43,183 nucleotides of DNA from Candidatus Olsenella pullistercoris (GCA_019116525.1 DXBM01000063.1:1-43183); one strand, 5' to 3'. Positions 1-11,939 are shown, counted from the stretch's first letter. Numbers and translations are program-made. Notes: generated from the letters alone by a model not told the origin.

Positions 1-25
1 CGCTGGGGCGACTATTGTCAGGAAG

Positions 26-102
26 TGGTGGGCCTGACAAGGTTCGAACTTGTGACCTCCCGGTTATCAGCCGGACGCTCTGACCAACTGAGCTACAGGC
101 CC
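26..102 (-). tRNA. tRNA-Ile (GAT anticodon)
   Basis: Read on the minus strand, the 77 bases fold as a standard cloverleaf. The acceptor stem GGGCCTG pairs with CAGGCCC, the anticodon loop CTGATAA gives anticodon GAT, and the T-loop carries GTTCGAACC. The discriminator base is A and the CCA end is encoded. It decodes isoleucine AUC/AUU codons. A good sigma-70-type promoter lies just upstream on the same strand. Confidence 0.96.
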
Positions 103-115
103 AACGCAAGGAGAT

Positions 116-144
116 ATATTACACAGCACCCCCGCCTTGGTCAA
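116..144 (-). promoter_or_regulatory. Promoter of tRNA-Ile
   Basis: On the minus strand TTGACC (144-139) is followed after exactly 17 bases by TAATAT (121-116). The -10 box ends 14 bases before the mature tRNA 5' end, which fits a short 5' leader removed by RNase P. Confidence 0.7.
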
Positions 145-251
145 CGCTTTTTTCCAATTCCTTTGCGATTTCCTTTCCACCTCGGCACGCGCGTTGCACA
201 GGCCGCCGTATTGGGTAGGATATGCGAACGAGGAAACCGGAAGGGAGCAAC

Positions 252-788
252 GTGCCACTGAGGCGGATGGACATAGAGAGCGTGGTTGTCGGCGGAGGCC
301 CCGTGGCCTCTCTTGTCGTTCTCAAGACCCGCGAGGGCGAGGGCTCAGGCGGCGCGCGGCTGCTTCCCATCCGGATTGGGTCCGTCGAGGCAACGTCCAT
401 CACGATGGGGGTGAACCGGCCACGCGGCGGTCGTCCCATGACCCACGACCTCCTGTGCGCGACCATCTCCGCCCTCGGCGCCAAGACGGCGAGCGCGCGG
501 GTCATGGCCGTCCAGGGCACGACCTTCTTCGCGCAGCTCGAGCTCGTCTGCGCAACAGGTGAGCGCACGTTCGTCGACGCGCGACCCTCGGACGCCATCG
601 CTGTCGCCGTTCGCGAGGATGTGCCCATCTACGCCGATGACTCCGTGCTCGAGACGGCATCCATGCCCGACTTCCGCGGTGTCGAGAGGGAAGAGGAGCG
701 CCGCGAGCTCAGCGAGTTCCACGACTTTGTGGAGAGCCTCTCACCCGAGGACTTCAACGTTGCCCACGGCGAGAAGGACGGCGAGTAG
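252..788 (+). CDS. Bifunctional nuclease family protein (DUF151/BFN domain)
   Basis: The 178-residue protein matches the BFN (DUF151) family. Recognisable stretches are LLPIRIGSVEA, the central RPMTHDLL followed by a conserved LG, and FVDARPSDAIAVAVREDVPIY, whose RPSDAIA is the family hallmark. A charged tail of about 35 residues follows. Plant and bacterial relatives are reported to degrade RNA and DNA, but many actinobacterial members are uncharacterised, so the activity here is inferred. The GTG start at 252 is preferred because AAGGGAG lies 4 bases before it; ATG at 267 is the alternative and an in-frame ATG at 222 lacks a good ribosome site. The gene stands alone between tRNA-Ile and a repeat element, convergent with gyrA. 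Confidence 0.85.
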   Translation: MPLRRMDIESVVVGGGPVASLVVLKTREGEGSGGARLLPIRIGSVEATSITMGVNRPRGGRPMTHDLLCATISALGAKTASARVMAVQGTTFFAQLELVCATGERTFVDARPSDAIAVAVREDVPIYADDSVLETASMPDFRGVEREEERRELSEFHDFVESLSPEDFNVAHGEKDGE

Positions 789-795
789 CCCGGGC

Positions 796-924
796 TCATT
801 TGTTGGGTGATTTCTTGCACTCCTTGCGAGTAGACCCAGCAGAGACAAGGGCTCTACCTGCGACTTAGCGTGTCCTCAGGTCCTTGCTACTCACCGCCCC
901 CTCCAAAAACCACCCAACAAATGA
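796..924. repeat. 129-bp element with terminal inverted repeats (copy 1)
   Basis: The left end TCATTTGTTGGGTGATTT is repeated in inverted form at the right end (AAACCACCCAACAAATGA), with one mismatch in 18. An inner inverted pair GAGTAG / CTACTC lies inside. A second copy with the same ends and a related but diverged interior lies at 29609-29739. Neither copy encodes an obvious protein, so this looks like a MITE-like or structured-RNA repeat. It fills the gap between the BFN gene and the gyrA terminator. Confidence 0.85.
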
Positions 925-931
925 ACAGGGA

Positions 932-963
932 CAAAAAAGAGCCCGGCAGGTTCTGCCGGGCTC
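932..963 (-). terminator. Rho-independent terminator of gyrA
   Basis: On the minus strand an 11-bp perfect stem (GAGCCCGGCAG with CTGCCGGGCTC, 3-base loop) is followed directly by TTTTTT. It starts 8 bases after the gyrA stop codon. Confidence 0.93.
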
Positions 964-970
964 CCGTTTT

Positions 971-3721
<2,751 letters not shown>

Positions 3722-3736
3722 GTGTGGCCTTTCTCT

Positions 3737-3809
3737 GAATGATACGAGGGGACAGTCCCTTCGTATCATGGTCTAAATGATACGAAGGGACTGTCCCCTC
3801 GTATCATTC
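3737..3809. repeat. Twin palindrome between gyrB and gyrA
   Basis: Two 31-bp palindromes (3739-3769 and 3777-3807), each with arms starting ATGATACGA and a GGGAC / GTCCC core, are exact reverse complements of each other. They are separated by the 7 bases GGTCTAA. With two extra paired bases at each side the whole block forms an inverted repeat with 33-bp arms. The arrangement resembles the paired REP units of BIMEs. A single perfect copy of the same palindrome lies at 39241-39271. Confidence 0.93.
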
Positions 3810-3819
3810 CGTCAGTTGG

Positions 3820-5862
<2,043 letters not shown>

Positions 5863-5975
5863 GCGACTCCCTTCGTGCGTGCTCTGTGTTCAGGCCCAAG
5901 GCAAAAAATGCCCAGACTGAGCCATGATAGCCCTTCTGAGGCCACCAGAGGAATTCTAGGACGATATTCACGAAT

Positions 5976-6536
5976 TTAGCTGTCAGATAGCTTTTCTCGT
6001 CTGAGCGACATTCTCATCGCCCGAGAAACGCTCTCCCTGAGTCCTTTGGGAAGGTTGGCGACAAGGTCGGCGACCTTTGTCTCCTCTTCCTCGGAGAGCT
6101 CGGGGAGCGCTCGGGCGGGCGGGCGGGAGGCTGCCGGGCGGGCCGCCCCCACAGCAGAGCGACCGCGACGGTCCTGCCGGAAGGTGACTCGAGAGAAGCG
6201 GGCGCCGGCGGCGTCGAGCCTTGCGAGGTACACCTCTGCGTTGGCTCGGAAGTCGACCTCACACGCCTTCGTGTCCACGTAGACGACAAGGGCCGGGGGA
6301 GCTCCCGGGACGCGCGGGGGCTCCACGAAGACGCCCGTGGTGTGGGCGCGCTCCGTGCTCCCATTCACGGCGAGCCACGTCCTGAGGGTCCTCCACGACG
6401 TCCCGACCTCGCCGGTCCTCTCGCCGAGGACCCGCTCGTCGATGAGCGCGGAGAGGCTCTCCGGGGCTCGCTCGCGGCGCGCCGCCTCCGCCTCGAGCTC
6501 GCTCACGACCACGTGCTCCTGCGCCTCATCGCTCAC
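5976..6536 (-). CDS. dciA: DciA-like protein (DUF721), putative helicase loader
   Basis: The 186-residue protein carries the DUF721 core: WRTLRTWLAVNG, the HTTGVFVE strand, ALVVYVDTKACEVDFRA and a final ARFSRVTFRQD strand. DciA proteins are the ancestral operators of the replicative helicase DnaB in bacteria lacking DnaC or DnaI; in actinobacteria the gene typically sits between recF and gyrB, as here. The C-terminal third (SEEEETKVADLVANL) is probably helical and less conserved. The GTG start at 6536 overlaps the recF stop by 11 bases, suggesting translational coupling; a TTG at 6539 is the alternative. Family membership is clear; the helicase role is inferred from homologues. Confidence 0.85.
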   Translation of the reverse strand: MSDEAQEHVVVSELEAEAARRERAPESLSALIDERVLGERTGEVGTSWRTLRTWLAVNGSTERAHTTGVFVEPPRVPGAPPALVVYVDTKACEVDFRANAEVYLARLDAAGARFSRVTFRQDRRGRSAVGAARPAASRPPARALPELSEEEETKVADLVANLPKGLRESVSRAMRMSLRREKLSDS

Positions 6537-7617
6537 CAAAGCTCACCACCTTCGCAAGGTCGAGGAGGTCGGGCGAGAAGTACCCGAGGTTGGTGGTCGT
6601 CACCACGGTCTGAATGCCACCGTCGACGAAGCTCACCACGGCGCTCCTGCGTCTCTCGTCGAGCTCGCTCATGACGTCGTCGAGCAGGAGGACCGGGCGG
6701 GACCCGAGGATCTCTCCCGCGAGCGTGACCTCCGCCATCTTGAGCGCGAGCGCGACCGTGCGCTGCTGCCCCTGCGAGGCAAAGGAGCGGGCGTCGCGAC
6801 CGGAGACGAGGAAGAGGACGTCGTCGCGGTGCGGGCCCACGCAGGTCTGCCGGCGCCGCAGGTCCTCCGCTCGGCCCTCGGAGAGGCGCTCGAGCAGAAG
6901 CTCGGCAAGGGCGTCGCGCTCGAGGCCGAGCGCCTGCTCGCCGGCCGAGCACACGTACCGGCACTCAAGCCCCTCGCCCCCCGAGAGCTCGGCATAGACC
7001 TCGCACGTCCTTCTCGCCAGGCGGTCGAAGAGCCTGAGGCGGGCGGAGAGGACCGCGGCGCCCCCCACGGCAACTGACGCGTCCCACGCCTCGAGCAGGG
7101 AGACGTCGAGGACATCCTCCTTGAGCAGGCGGTTGCGCTGCTCCACGGCGCGCTGGTACTCGGCGAGCACGCGCGCGTAGCCGCGGTTTGCCTGACGGGC
7201 GAACGAGTCTATCTCGTCTCGCCGCTCGTGGGCGCCCCGCTTCACGAGGGCCAGGTCGTCGGGGGTGAACAGGACCGACATCAGGCTCTCGGGCAGGTCG
7301 GCGGCCTGGACCCTCTTGCCGTTCCTCGAGAACCGACGGGCCCCGTCCGTCACGTCGCACCGGTGGTCCACCACGCGCCCGTCACCAACGAGTCGCAGGT
7401 CAACACGAGCCGAGGACGCTCCCTCGCGGATGAGCTGGCGAGGCTGGGGCCTGCGAAAGGAGAAGCCCGCGGTGAGGAGCTGGATCGCCTCGACCGTGTT
7501 GGTCTTTCCCGTGGCGTTTGGGCCGGCGAGCACCGTGACCCCCGGGGCAAGCTCCAGCTCGAGCCGCTCGAAGCTCCTGAAGTCCGCCAGGGAGAGCTCT
7601 GTGACGAGAAGCCCCAT
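6526..7617 (-). CDS. recF: DNA replication and repair protein RecF
   Basis: The 363-residue SMC-like ATPase RecF acts with RecO and RecR to load RecA at single-strand gaps. The N-terminus LSLADFRSFERLELELAPG leads into Walker A GPNATGKTN. The C-terminal half has the signature and Walker B region (FASQGQQRTVALALKMAE, then PVLLLDDVMSELDERRR). The ATG at 7617 lies 4 bases beyond the dnaN stop and the 3' end overlaps the DUF721 gene by 11 bases, so dnaN-recF-dciA is a tightly coupled unit. Length is normal for the family. Confidence 0.97.
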   Translation of the reverse strand: MGLLVTELSLADFRSFERLELELAPGVTVLAGPNATGKTNTVEAIQLLTAGFSFRRPQPRQLIREGASSARVDLRLVGDGRVVDHRCDVTDGARRFSRNGKRVQAADLPESLMSVLFTPDDLALVKRGAHERRDEIDSFARQANRGYARVLAEYQRAVEQRNRLLKEDVLDVSLLEAWDASVAVGGAAVLSARLRLFDRLARRTCEVYAELSGGEGLECRYVCSAGEQALGLERDALAELLLERLSEGRAEDLRRRQTCVGPHRDDVLFLVSGRDARSFASQGQQRTVALALKMAEVTLAGEILGSRPVLLLDDVMSELDERRRSAVVSFVDGGIQTVVTTTNLGYFSPDLLDLAKVVSFGER

Positions 7618-7621
7618 GAGG

Positions 7622-8722
7622 CTAGAGGCGCACCGGCATGAGCAGGTAGAGGTAGTTCACCTTCCCGTTGCACTTGAAGATGCCCGGCTGCATGGAGCCC
7701 TGGAGCTCGAGGAGCATCTCGCCCGCCTCGGAGACCGCGTTCACGCAGTCGAACACGTAGTGGTAGTTGAGCGCGATGGCCACGCTCTGGCCCTCCACGT
7801 TGCAGGAGACGTACTCGGAGGACTCGCCGAGCTCGGGGGAGCTCGAGGAGAGCTTCACAAAGCCGCCGTCAACGTCGACGTCGAGCCGCACGGAGGCGTT
7901 CTGCTGGGCGATCGCCGAGACGCGCTTCAGGGCGGCAGAGAACTCGGGCACGTTGAGCGTCACCGCCGTGGCACACGTGGGGGGAAGGAGCTGCTTGTAG
8001 TCGGGGAAGTTGCCCTCGATGCGCCGCGTGACGAAGGTCGTGTTCCCAAACGAGAAGACGACCTGGCTCTCCGTGGTGCCGATGGAGATGGTGTCGGTGA
8101 GGGTGGGCATCGACAGCACGTCGTGGAAGACGGTTCCCGCCACGATGGCGCGGAACGCCTCGCCAGCGGGAGTCGAGGCGTTGGAGTCGCAGACCGCAAG
8201 GCGGAAGGAGTCCGTGGCAACGAGGCGAATCGTGTTCTCCTCGACGGTCAGGAGAATGCCCTGGAGGATGGGGCGAGAGCTCTCCTTGGAGGTGACGCGG
8301 TAGACCTTGTCGACCATACGGCCGAGAAGGTCGCTCGGGAGCTCGATCGTGCGGTCGCAGGAGAGCTCGGGGAAGCTCGACCAGTCGGCCGGGTTGAGGG
8401 CGTTCAGGCGGAACGTCGACTTCTCGCAGGAGATCGTGACCTCGCGCCCGATGCCCTCGAACGTGACGGCGGCATCAGGGAGCGTCTTCACGATGCTCGT
8501 GAGGACCTTGCCCGAGACGACCGTCTCGCCGCTCTCCTCAACGTTGGCGGGAACAAGGTGGCGGATGGAGATCGTGAGGTTGTTGGTCTGGAACTCGAGC
8601 TGGCCCTCAGAGGCGCGGACGTAGATGCCGGAGAGGATGGGGAGCGTGGAGTTGGTCCCCATGCCCTTTGAGACCACTGCGAGCGCCTTGGTGAGGGAGG
8701 CCTGGCTGACGGTGAACTTCAT
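7622..8722 (-). CDS. dnaN: DNA polymerase III sliding clamp, beta subunit
   Basis: The 366-residue beta clamp forms a ring that tethers DNA polymerase III. It opens with MKFTVSQASLTKALAVVSKGM, followed by LPILSGIYV and the paired-domain pattern of three repeated folds (for example NPADWSSFPEL and RIEGNFPDYKQLLPP). It ends with the typical YLLMPVRL tail. The ATG at 8722 is preceded by AGAAGAAGGG. It is downstream of dnaA across a 237-bp spacer that contains several DnaA-box-like sequences. Confidence 0.98.
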   Translation of the reverse strand: MKFTVSQASLTKALAVVSKGMGTNSTLPILSGIYVRASEGQLEFQTNNLTISIRHLVPANVEESGETVVSGKVLTSIVKTLPDAAVTFEGIGREVTISCEKSTFRLNALNPADWSSFPELSCDRTIELPSDLLGRMVDKVYRVTSKESSRPILQGILLTVEENTIRLVATDSFRLAVCDSNASTPAGEAFRAIVAGTVFHDVLSMPTLTDTISIGTTESQVVFSFGNTTFVTRRIEGNFPDYKQLLPPTCATAVTLNVPEFSAALKRVSAIAQQNASVRLDVDVDGGFVKLSSSSPELGESSEYVSCNVEGQSVAIALNYHYVFDCVNAVSEAGEMLLELQGSMQPGIFKCNGKVNYLYLLMPVRL

Positions 8723-8781
8723 GGTGGTCCCTTCTTCTAGTACTTAATGAACAATAAAAGAGCAGTAGTAGTAATAGGGTC

Positions 8782-8954
8782 TGTAGAAAAGTGGAAAAGT
8801 CGGGAGAGTGCGAGGTCAAACACGCCGCGCCCGCTCCTTGGAAGGTGTCCTTGCCTCGACGGCACTCAACACGGCCTGAGAGGCATTCGAGTTTCTCAAC
8901 AACTGACCCCCTCTTTTCTACGTCTTTCAACAGGCGAGCGAGAAGCTCTCAACA
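8782..8954. promoter_or_regulatory. DnaA-box-like cluster between dnaA and dnaN
   Basis: The dnaA-dnaN spacer holds a series of nine-base motifs related to TTTTCAACA. Minus strand: TTTTCTACA (8790-8782) and TTTTCCACT (8798-8790). Plus strand: TTCTCAACA (8893-8901), TTTTCTACG (8914-8922), CTTTCAACA (8924-8932) and CTCTCAACA (8946-8954). In Bacillus a box cluster lies at the same place downstream of dnaA and forms part of a bipartite origin. The function here is inferred from position and similarity to the larger cluster upstream. Confidence 0.55.
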
Positions 8955-8959
8955 TGGTC

Positions 8960-10516
8960 TCACGAGTTTCCCAGGATGGCGTCGCGGATCTGCGTGACGC
9001 GGTCGTAGAAGGCCTTGTCATCGCGGCTCGCGTTGTCGACGACTGAGATGGAGTGCATGACCGTTGCGTGGGTGCGCCCCCCGAAGTGCTCGCCGATGTC
9101 GGCCAGGGTCCGGTCGCAGAGCTCGCGCGCGAGCCAGATGGCCACGTGCCTCGGCTCCATGAGGGCCTTGTGGCGCTTGTTGCCGACGAGGCTCGTGTGG
9201 TCGATGTCATAGAAGCGCTCCACGGCGCTCTGGACGTCCTCTATTGAGATGGCGCGCCGCGCGCTCGGCCAGCACTCCTTGGCGAGCGCGTCTATCTCCT
9301 CGTGGGTGAGGCTCTCGCCGCGCGCCTCGGCGGACGTGGCGGCGAAGAGGCACCGCTGGCAGAAGCCCTCGATGAGGCGGATGTTGTTCCCGGCGCGCTC
9401 GGCCATGTAGTCGCAGGCCTCGCGCGGGACCCTGCCCGTGAGCCCGGCCACGTTCTCGCGCGCGGCGTCGTCGCGCATCCGCTCGCAGAAGGTCTCGATG
9501 AGCCGCAGCTTGAGCTCGTAGCTCGGGACCTGGATGGGCGCGGTGAAGCCCGACCCCAAGCGGCTCGTGACGCGCTCGTCGAAGGCGTCCTTGCCCATGC
9601 CGAGCTGCGCGGGCGTGCGGTCGGAGGCGAGCACGATCTGCTTGCCGTTGGAGATGAGCTCGTTGAAGGTGTCGAAGAAGAAGCCCACGGTCCCGGCCTT
9701 GCCGGCGAGCTTCTGGACGTCGTCGATGATGAGGACGTCAATGTCGGCGTAGTTCTGCCTGAGGACGGCCGCCGCGGAGCGCTCCGAGTGGCGCATTGCC
9801 TCGGTGTAGTCGGTGATGAAGGTCGATGCGTCGCGGTAGACGCACAGGCGTGACGGGTCGTTGCTCGCGATGTAGTTCTGGATCGCGCGAAGCAGGTGCG
9901 TCTTGCCCAGGCCGCTCTTGCCGTAGATGAACAGTGGGTTGTACGTGTCGTTCATGCCGTTGGCAACCTGGAGCGCCGCGGTGTAGGCGATGTCGTTCTC
10001 CTCGCCGCGCACGTAGCGGTCGAAGGTGAGCTTTGAGGTCGTCTGCGAGATGTCCTCGACGAGAGGGTTCCGCTCCCGGCGCCGGCGCGCCTCCTCGGCC
10101 CGCGCCCGCTCGTCAGCGCTCTCGTCCCAGGTGTCCTCAGCGATCCTGCGCGTTGCGTCGCCCTGCCACGCTCGGGGCTGCTCCACGGCGCTCGCCCAGT
10201 TCCGTGCCTCCTCGGCGGACATCGTTGAGGGGCTTGGGGCGGCGGGGCGCTCGCCGGCGGGCGTGAAGGAGACCTCGAGGCGCATGGGCTCGAACGCAGC
10301 CTCCGAGAGGCACTCCTCGATGACCGCCGCGTTCTTGGAGATGTTCTTCACCACCATGCGCATGTGCGTCTCAACGGTGATGGTGCCGCCCTCCATGCTC
10401 TTGGGCTCGCAGCCCCTGAGCATGGCGAGCGTCGACTCGGGGAGGTCACGCCGTGCGAGAAGGTCGAGGGCATCCTGCCAGAGGGCCTCAGCGTCTGATT
10501 CGAGAGAGATTTCCAT
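8960..10516 (-). CDS. dnaA: Chromosomal replication initiator DnaA
   Basis: The 518-residue initiator has the four usual domains. Domain I is followed by an acidic and Arg-rich linker (about residues 90-150). Domain III is an AAA+ ATPase with Walker A YGKSGLGKTHLL (about 198-209) and Walker B VLIIDDVQ. Domain IV is the C-terminal helix-turn-helix. The domain IV signature is unusual: residues 479-486 read GGRTHATV, where most DnaA proteins have GGRDHTTV, so two of the residues that read the DnaA box are changed. The matching change in the nearby boxes (TTTTCAACA) is described separately. ATG at 10516 is taken as start; GTG two codons upstream is possible and neither has a strong ribosome site. 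A -10-like TATACT at 10560-10555 is flanked by two DnaA boxes, suggesting autoregulation. Confidence 0.97.
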   Translation of the reverse strand: MEISLESDAEALWQDALDLLARRDLPESTLAMLRGCEPKSMEGGTITVETHMRMVVKNISKNAAVIEECLSEAAFEPMRLEVSFTPAGERPAAPSPSTMSAEEARNWASAVEQPRAWQGDATRRIAEDTWDESADERARAEEARRRRERNPLVEDISQTTSKLTFDRYVRGEENDIAYTAALQVANGMNDTYNPLFIYGKSGLGKTHLLRAIQNYIASNDPSRLCVYRDASTFITDYTEAMRHSERSAAAVLRQNYADIDVLIIDDVQKLAGKAGTVGFFFDTFNELISNGKQIVLASDRTPAQLGMGKDAFDERVTSRLGSGFTAPIQVPSYELKLRLIETFCERMRDDAARENVAGLTGRVPREACDYMAERAGNNIRLIEGFCQRCLFAATSAEARGESLTHEEIDALAKECWPSARRAISIEDVQSAVERFYDIDHTSLVGNKRHKALMEPRHVAIWLARELCDRTLADIGEHFGGRTHATVMHSISVVDNASRDDKAFYDRVTQIRDAILGNS

Positions 10517-10533
10517 GGGCACCGCAATCGTAT

Positions 10534-10588
10534 TGTTGAAAAAGAGCGGAGCCTAGTATAGCGATTGTTGATAACTCTCGGTTGAGAA
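10534..10588 (-). promoter_or_regulatory. dnaA promoter region with flanking DnaA boxes
   Basis: On the minus strand TATACT (10560-10555) is a likely -10 box; no convincing -35 is seen. TTATCAACA (10574-10566) and TTTTCAACA (10542-10534) bracket it, and TTCTCAACC lies at 10588-10580. Binding of DnaA here would sit on the promoter, the classical autorepression layout. The promoter assignment is inferred from sequence only. Confidence 0.5.
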
Positions 10589-10589
10589 C

Positions 10590-11438
10590 CTAGGTGAGCG
10601 TTCGGCCGATGGCGGTGGGCTGGTACTTTTGTCCCACCTTCATCACAAGCCCCTGTGCCGCGAGCGCCGCGAGCGTCCGTGACCACGACGCTGCGGAGCG
10701 ACCCTCCGCGCGGACGAGGTCGCTCGGACCCACGCTCTCGTGCTCTGCGAGGTAGGACATCACGGCCTCTCCCCGCTCGTCGAGCTCCACCTGCGGCATC
10801 CCCGTCCCCGCGACTGCCCCACTTGTACCAGGTACAAGTGGGGCGACAGGTGTTGACCCACTTGTACCTGGTACAAGTGGGGCAGTGGGGGCGTTCGAGA
10901 CGGCTCGGGCCTCGGGAACGGGACGCGTCGAGATGGTGACGACGGTGCCGCCCGATATGTTGTCCTCTATGTCCAGGCTTCCGCCCTTGTCGGCCATGTA
11001 CTGCTGCACGTAGGGCAGGCCGCTCCCCACGCCACGGATGTAGCGCTTCATCTCCTCGGTTGCCGACGAGGTCCCAAACTCGAGGGCGAGGGCCTTCTCG
11101 CGGATGCCGGGCCCGCGGTCAGAGAAGCGAATGGTGTTGCCCCCGTCGAGGATGGTGATGGTGGGCGCCTGGAAGTAGGCGTGGATGAAGTTCTCGACGA
11201 TCTCCCTGATGACCATGAACGGGACGCTGCCGCCCTGCTCGCGCGCCAGCCTGCTCACCGTTGCGGTTATCTCCTCGAGGTACGAGCGCACGTCCTTGGG
11301 CTCGATCACCACCACGCGAGGCGCCGCCGCGGCGTCATCGTAGACGGCCACGCGTGCGGGATGCGTGACCACGTCGAGGTGGCCCTCACCGCTCTCGCCG
11401 TTCCCCTCCTCCACGAAGGGGTAGAAGTCCCGAGGCAT
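10590..11438 (-). CDS. Stand-alone GHKL ATPase with C-terminal winged helix, next to oriC
   Basis: The 282-residue protein has a histidine-kinase-like (GHKL) ATPase fold without any phospho-accepting His domain. The N box is REIVENFIHA, the G1 box FSDRGPGI, the G2 box GVGSGLPYVQQYM, and a final GGTVVTIST strand follows. A low-complexity linker then contains two copies of APLVPGTSG encoded by palindromic DNA. The last 60 residues (GEAVMSYLAEHESVGPSDL to GQKYQPTAIGRTLT) look like a winged helix-turn-helix. The ATG at 11438 has AAAGGTGG upstream. It lies between the presumed origin and dnaA and reads toward dnaA, so the two may be co-transcribed. I do not recognise a named family; anti-sigma-type kinases share the ATPase fold. 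A role in transcription or initiation control is inference. Confidence 0.8.
   Translation of the reverse strand: MPRDFYPFVEEGNGESGEGHLDVVTHPARVAVYDDAAAAPRVVVIEPKDVRSYLEEITATVSRLAREQGGSVPFMVIREIVENFIHAYFQAPTITILDGGNTIRFSDRGPGIREKALALEFGTSSATEEMKRYIRGVGSGLPYVQQYMADKGGSLDIEDNISGGTVVTISTRPVPEARAVSNAPTAPLVPGTSGSTPVAPLVPGTSGAVAGTGMPQVELDERGEAVMSYLAEHESVGPSDLVRAEGRSAASWSRTLAALAAQGLVMKVGQKYQPTAIGRTLT
10813..10887. repeat. Twin palindrome inside the GHKL ATPase gene
   Basis: Two palindromes (10817-10843 and 10857-10881) have arms CCCACTTGTACC / GGTACAAGTGGG around a single central base, which is A in the first and T in the second. They are therefore inverted copies separated by 13 bases, and flanking ACTGCCCC / GGGGCAGT extends the inverted repeat outward. 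The insert keeps the reading frame and encodes the duplicated APLVPGTSG linker. The architecture matches the gyrB-gyrA twin palindrome although the sequence differs. Confidence 0.93.
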
Positions 11439-11715
11439 GGCCCACCTTTCAACATTTGTTCGTCGACTGTCGAAAAGATTTCGCTAAGGATTCGATTTGG
11501 AAGAAACTTTTCAACACGTTGTGAAAAGCAGTAAAAAACTCACCGAACCATAGCGAAATTGGTGTGGAAAGCATAGCACGACGAGCGCATTTTTCTTATC
11601 TATGAAAGGAAGCATCCACCTTTTCATGGGTGCGTGAAAAGAAGAGGGCTCTGCGCCCCTTGCCCTTTTCAACTCTCTGAGCGGCCAAAACGTGGAGATT
11701 CTTTGGTGGCGTAAA
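11439..11715. other. Presumed chromosomal replication origin (oriC)
   Basis: This divergent intergenic region lies where gene direction switches, beside dnaA and rpmH, and is A/T-richer than its surroundings. It carries many TTTTCAACA-like nonamers. Plus strand: CTTTCAACA (11446-11454), TTTTCAACA (11508-11516) and TTTTCAACT (11666-11674). Minus strand: TTTTCGACA (11476-11468), TTTTCACAA (11527-11519) and CTTTCCACA (11571-11563). The pair at 11508-11527 is face to face. Box identity is inferred from clustering at the expected place; the unwinding element cannot be pinpointed, although the TTTTTCTTATCTATGAAAGG stretch near 11590 is a candidate. Confidence 0.75.
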
Positions 11716-11745
11716 TTGACATGCGCGGTCGATGACCTTTACAAT
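11716..11745 (+). promoter_or_regulatory. rpmH operon promoter
   Basis: A consensus -35 TTGACA (11716-11721) is followed after 18 bases by TACAAT (11740-11745). Transcription would start about 45 bases upstream of the rpmH start codon. It is one of the best sigma-70-type promoters in the window. Confidence 0.75.
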
Positions 11746-11797
11746 CTCTGAGCTTATTGCTCTAAAGGACGTTCATACCCAATCGGGAGGAATAGCT

Positions 11798-11932
11798 ATG
11801 AAGCGTACGTACCAGCCCAACAAGCGCAAGCGCGCCACCACGCACGGCTTCCGTGCCCGCATGGCCACCAAGGGCGGCCGTGCCGTTCTCGCCCGTCGTC
11901 GCGCAAAGGGTCGCAAGCGCCTCACGGTCTAG
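11798..11932 (+). CDS. rpmH: 50S ribosomal protein L34
   Basis: The 44-residue ribosomal protein has the diagnostic start [12 protein letters not shown], then [20 protein letters not shown] and the basic tail. The start at 11798 is preceded by GGGAGGAAT; a longer in-frame reading from 11732 overlaps the promoter and is rejected. It leads the conserved cluster rpmH-rnpA-yidD-yidC-jag, and rnpA follows after 7 bases. Confidence 0.98.
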   Translation: MKRTYQPNKRKRATTHGFRARMATKGGRAVLARRRAKGRKRLTV

Positions 11933-11939
11933 GCTCGCC

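Noticed and set aside
3722-3769. N-terminal extension of gyrA starting at ATG 3769
   Set aside because: The extension is encoded by the palindromic repeat and lacks a ribosome site, while GTG 3721 has AGAAAGG at the right distance.
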